8,666 bases of DNA from an uncultured Lachnobacterium sp. (GTDB taxonomy: Bacteria > Bacillota > Clostridia > Lachnospirales > Lachnospiraceae). How positions within the stretch are numbered: position 1 is the first letter of the stretch; every line of letters starts with the position of its first letter. Of the stretch, positions 6,914 to 8,666 are shown piece by piece. Location of the stretch: contig URLU01000091.1 in assembly GCA_900548765.1 (NCBI GenBank), positions 1 through 8,666 of the forward strand, given 5' to 3'. A program made the position numbers and the translations under genes. A model generated the notes under the pieces. It did not search any database. It saw only the letters and a program-made list of their open reading frames with translations, and was not told the origin of the DNA.

Positions 6914-7627
6914 TTATAGCTTTATTGTATTGCTAAAGCATATAACTTCTGTGGTTCTCTCGTCTGTGGAGCAACTATGATCAATCTGGTCAGTATTGCA
7001 ATCAAGGGTGCAGATATATCCTCTGCCGTTTTTCACCTGATAATCGAAATACTCCCCCCCAGCATAGGCGTGCATAAGAGACATTATTGTGCCTCCATGT
7101 ACTACAATTCCTATGGTATATTGATTTGCTGCTAATGAATCCTTGTATTTATCTTTTTGTAAAGTAGTACTCTGCAGGCTTACACTCTTCTGCTTATATA
7201 ATTCATTAATCATTGTCTCAAAGCCAAGCTTACATCTGTCGATATACTCCTCCTGACTCTCTCCTCCCGGAAAAGGAAGGGTACCATTGCTGTCAATCCA
7301 AGCCTGATACCTGGCATCATCCTTTAAGTCCTGATAGTTTTTCCCTTCAAATTCTCCGAAATCCATCTCCGCAAACTCTGGCATTATGTGAGCTGTCATA
7401 TCTGGATAGATAAGCTGTGCTGTCTGTAGGCACCGCTTCATGGGGCTTGTGAATAAAATATCAATCTCTGGATAGAGCTTTTTCTGAACCGCTTTTTTTA
7501 TTTTTTCTGCTCCACAAGGGCTTAAGTCCTCGTCCGTTCTGCCCAGATACCTATGCTCTTTATTGGAGGCTGTCTCTCCGTGGCGGATTAGTACCAGTCT
7601 TATTTTATTTTTTGCTTTAGTCCACAT
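6914..7627 (-). CDS. cobC: Alpha-ribazole (adenosylcobalamin) phosphatase CobC, histidine phosphatase family
   Basis: A 237-residue member of the phosphoglycerate mutase-like histidine phosphatases. The phosphate-accepting motif LIRHGETASN has its catalytic His at residue 16. SPMKRCLQTA supplies Arg65, EMDFGEFEG (87-95) the probable acid Glu87, and VVHGG the second His (177). In this operon the expected substrate is alpha-ribazole-5'-phosphate or cobalamin-5'-phosphate. The fold alone would not exclude other phosphatase roles, so the call leans on context. A polar stretch of about 25 residues (144-169, KQKSVSLQSTTLQKDKYKDS) interrupts the domain just before the second catalytic His, and the C-terminus has an extra Cys/Asp/Thr-rich tail. 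The ATG has only a weak ribosome binding site (GAGG, 13 nt away) and overlaps cobU by 28 nt, consistent with coupling. Confidence 0.88.
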   Translation of the reverse strand: MWTKAKNKIRLVLIRHGETASNKEHRYLGRTDEDLSPCGAEKIKKAVQKKLYPEIDILFTSPMKRCLQTAQLIYPDMTAHIMPEFAEMDFGEFEGKNYQDLKDDARYQAWIDSNGTLPFPGGESQEEYIDRCKLGFETMINELYKQKSVSLQSTTLQKDKYKDSLAANQYTIGIVVHGGTIMSLMHAYAGGEYFDYQVKNGRGYICTLDCNTDQIDHSCSTDERTTEVICFSNTIKL

Positions 7628-8007
7628 ATTATACGTTCTACCTCGTCTGCCCTCTTTGCAAGCTCTATAAGTATTCTGCCTGTCTGCTCCCTGTAGTCTC
7701 TCTCAAAAGCGTCCATTGGAACTATTCCGTTACCAATCTCATCGCTTATGATAATTATTTCTGCTTTGTCCTCGTTTGTGTCCAGAAAGGCTAGTATTTC
7801 CTGCTGTGGATTTCTGCCTTCTTTTAGGGCTTCTTTTACCCACAGATGGAAGTGGTTTACTATTATTGTCTGAGCAGGCTCTGCTGTGCAGGATACGTCT
7901 GCGTTGAAGTCTGGTGCGTCAAGGATTGTGACGCTTTTTGGATCTTTTATGTCATTTAAAACTGTGGTTAGTTTGCCTTGGGCGTAGCCGCCGATTATAA
8001 GAGTCAT
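7600..8007 (-). CDS. cobU: Short, divergent CobU-like adenosylcobinamide kinase / guanylyltransferase
   Basis: A 135-residue protein recognisable as CobU by its ends. The N-terminal nucleotide loop is LIIGGYAQGKLT (residues 3-14). The C-terminal block ISDEIGNGIVPMDAFERDYREQTGRILIELAKRADEVERIICGLKQKIK corresponds to the NEVGMGIVPEN...R...GRVNQ...ADEV...G...KIK region of CobU. Characterised CobU has about 180 residues, phosphorylates adenosylcobinamide and then transfers GMP through a covalent His. Here the middle part carrying the HxxxR...W...E segment is missing, and the P-loop has Leu rather than Ser/Thr after Lys. Guanylyltransferase activity is therefore uncertain. The start at 8007 is supported by GAGG 6 nt upstream (8014-8017) and by family alignment; the in-frame ATG at 8040 has no ribosome binding site. 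It overlaps cobC by 28 nt. Confidence 0.82.
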   Translation of the reverse strand: MTLIIGGYAQGKLTTVLNDIKDPKSVTILDAPDFNADVSCTAEPAQTIIVNHFHLWVKEALKEGRNPQQEILAFLDTNEDKAEIIIISDEIGNGIVPMDAFERDYREQTGRILIELAKRADEVERIICGLKQKIK

Positions 8008-8013
8008 TTTTTG

Positions 8014-8017
8014 CCTC
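8014..8017 (-). promoter_or_regulatory. Ribosome binding site deciding the cobU start
   Basis: The minus strand reads GAGG (in GCGAGG), 6 nt before the ATG at 8007-8005, whose product begins MTLIIGG as CobU proteins do. The earlier ATG at 8040 would add 11 polar residues and has no purine-rich site before it. Confidence 0.6.
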
Positions 8018-8056
8018 GCTTTGTGTTCATTTATATTCATATTTCTAGGTTGTGTA

Positions 8057-8295
8057 TGGAATGGTGTGTGGGCACAGGGGATGCAGTGGGCAAGGTTACG
8101 AATATAAGATTTTCTAAATGTTCTGATTGCAGCTTATATAACTCGACGCAAACACGAGACATTCGCCATCCATGGCTCAGGTCTCGTTCTCGGCAACTTC
8201 CTGTTGCCGAGTTGCTGGATTATGTACAGAACATTAAGAAAATCTAATATTCTTCACAAAGCCCACTGCATCCCCTGTGCCCACACACCATTCCA
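8057..8295. repeat. Long palindromic element (MITE-like or structured repeat) between cobS and cobU
   Basis: The outer 35 nt, 8057-8091, are an exact reverse complement of 8261-8295. The arms continue inward through a 9-nt block that does not pair (8092-8100 against 8252-8260). A further 25 nt (8101-8125 against 8227-8251) then match with two mismatches. The centre, 8126-8226, is not part of the arms but has its own hairpins. No transposase is present and I see no clear target-site duplication next to the ends. The minus-strand transcript would fold into a very stable stem between cobS and cobU, and the plus strand would fold the same way. The absence of a following U-run argues against a simple intrinsic terminator. 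A non-autonomous transposable element (MITE) or a dispersed structured repeat fits best. I cannot assign it to a named family. Confidence 0.8.
8140..8213. repeat. Nested hairpins in the core of the palindromic element
   Basis: There are two adjacent stem-loops. One pairs ACGAGAC (8154-8160) with GTCTCGT (8181-8187). After a 4 x 4 internal loop it continues as GCCAT/ATGGC (8165-8169 with 8172-8176), closed by only two bases, so the innermost pairs probably open. The other pairs CTCGGCAAC (8189-8197) with GTTGCCGAG (8203-8211), a perfect 9-bp stem with a 5-nt loop. AACTCG (8140-8145) can also pair with CGAGTT (8208-8213), competing with the second stem. The arrangement resembles a designed RNA or DNA fold more than random sequence. 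Function is unknown. Confidence 0.7.
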
Positions 8296-8385
8296 ATCTC
8301 TATGTTTTGATATATATTTTTTCCTGATATGTGTTCTATTTTTTAATATTTACTCAGCATTCAATAAATAACTTTAAAAGTATCA
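8296..8385. other. AT-rich spacer after cobS, no gene seen
   Basis: Ninety nucleotides between the cobS stop and the palindromic element, very AT-rich with short T and A runs. I see no convincing terminator stem, ribosome binding site or reading frame. A poor TTGAAT-type -35 can be picked out on the minus strand, but no good -10 follows at proper spacing. With the palindrome (8057-8295) and the 49 nt next to cobU (8008-8056), it makes up the longest non-coding stretch in the window. Confidence 0.5.
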
Positions 8386-8666
8386 TTAAGCATTAAATAG
8401 AAAGATTTCAAGCAATGCGAGGACTATGGTCATTCCTCCCTCACACAACACAACAAAGTACCCTGCTGTATCTCCTGATATTCCTCCAAATTCCTTTTTA
8501 CTGCGGTAGTAATAATATACAAAAACTGTAATTGCAGTAATTGCTGCTGCGGCTCCTGCCACTGATGACTGCCAGAGCATATAGGTCAGACATATGACTG
8601 CCTGCAGGTACAAGGCTATCTTCACTATGTTTTTCTGGGCATTATCTGCAAAGGTGAACAAAAGTC
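8386..8666 (-). CDS. cobS: Adenosylcobinamide-GDP ribazoletransferase (cobalamin synthase) CobS, C-terminal part
   Basis: The C-terminal 92 or so residues of a gene that continues past the right edge. CobS is a membrane enzyme that joins adenosylcobinamide-GDP to alpha-ribazole or its phosphate, completing the nucleotide loop. The visible part has three hydrophobic segments (about IALYLQAVICLTYMLW, AGAAAAITAITVFVYYYY and AGYFVVLCEGGMTIVLALLEIFLF). Between the second and third is YRSKKEFGGISGDTAGYFVVLCE, which matches the GG-x-[ST]-GD...G...E motif conserved near the C-terminus of CobS. The frame is open to the window edge, and an apparent TTG at 8661 is just an internal leucine. The position next to cobU and cobC supports the call. 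The acidic metal-binding N-terminal motif is outside the window. Confidence 0.87.
   Translation of the reverse strand, partial: LLFTFADNAQKNIVKIALYLQAVICLTYMLWQSSVAGAAAAITAITVFVYYYYRSKKEFGGISGDTAGYFVVLCEGGMTIVLALLEIFLFNA

Noticed and set aside
8008..8040. Upstream ATG for cobU (11 extra residues)
   Set aside because: No ribosome binding site precedes it, while GAGG precedes the ATG at 8007 and CobU proteins begin at the nucleotide-loop strand.
8150..8190. Resemblance to a cobalamin riboswitch B12 box (minus strand GAGACCTG followed shortly by CCAT)
   Set aside because: The match is explained by one side of a local hairpin. The upstream riboswitch core elements (GGTG...AAATCC, GCCACTG) do not occur at suitable distances, so a riboswitch is not supported.
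7978..8247. Plus-strand reading frame of 89 codons crossing the cobU start and the element
   Set aside because: No ribosome binding site, it overlaps the cobU N-terminus antisense, and the translation is mostly low in structure. Only its last 15 residues look protein-like, which is reported separately.
8057..8295. The palindrome as an intrinsic transcription terminator
   Set aside because: Arms are far longer than usual and no U-run follows on the minus strand. On the plus strand the nearest T-run is about 20 nt beyond the end.
1..8666. CRISPR array, tRNA or rRNA genes, prophage or transposase genes
   Set aside because: No regularly spaced direct repeats, no tRNA- or rRNA-like sequence and no integrase or transposase motifs were seen on either strand.

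Overview
The window is one leftward (minus-strand) run of anaerobic cobalamin (vitamin B12) biosynthesis genes, almost certainly from a low-to-mid GC Bacillota of the Clostridia and probably Lachnospiraceae-like. The organism call is an inference. It rests on the early-cobalt cbi gene set (CbiD, CbiF, CbiG, CbiH, CbiC, CbiJ), strong AGGAG-type ribosome binding sites, use of TTG starts, AT-rich spacers and the divergent short CobU. No marker gene fixes the genus.

In transcription order (right to left) the genes are cobS (C-terminal part only, cut by the right edge), a 345-nt spacer, cobU, cobC, cbiB, cobD, cbiC, cbiD, cbiF, cbiG, cbiH and cbiJ (N-terminal 29 codons only, cut by the left edge). 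The first five act late in the pathway. CobD makes (R)-1-aminopropanol phosphate from threonine phosphate, and CbiB attaches the linker to the corrin ring. CobU activates adenosylcobinamide, CobS joins the lower ligand and CobC removes phosphate. The remaining genes build the ring: CbiH contracts it with C17 methylation, CbiF methylates C11, CbiG opens the delta-lactone, CbiD methylates C1, CbiJ reduces, and CbiC moves the C11 methyl to C12. cobT, cbiA, cbiP, cbiE, cbiT, cbiL and the cobaltochelatase are not in the window.

Most junctions are overlaps of 1 to 37 nt, with the next gene's ribosome binding site inside the previous coding end, so translation is probably coupled. The longer gaps are about 100 nt before cobD (with a small hairpin), 55 nt before cbiD, and the cobS-cobU spacer. 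No promoter, cobalamin riboswitch or convincing intrinsic terminator is visible, so the operon promoter probably lies beyond the right edge.

The least explained part is the cobS-cobU spacer. It holds a palindromic element of about 239 bp (8057-8295). Its outermost 35 bp are perfect inverted repeats, the arms run to about 69 bp with a 9-nt mismatched block, and the roughly 100-nt centre has its own nested hairpins. It looks like a MITE-like or structured repeat inserted inside the operon. The other notable pattern is that several enzymes (CbiG, CbiD, CbiC, CobC) carry hydrophilic low-complexity insertions or tails where family members are usually compact. One of these contains a recognisable 15-nt tandem duplication. 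CobU is shortened and lacks the segment that carries the guanylylated histidine in characterised CobU.
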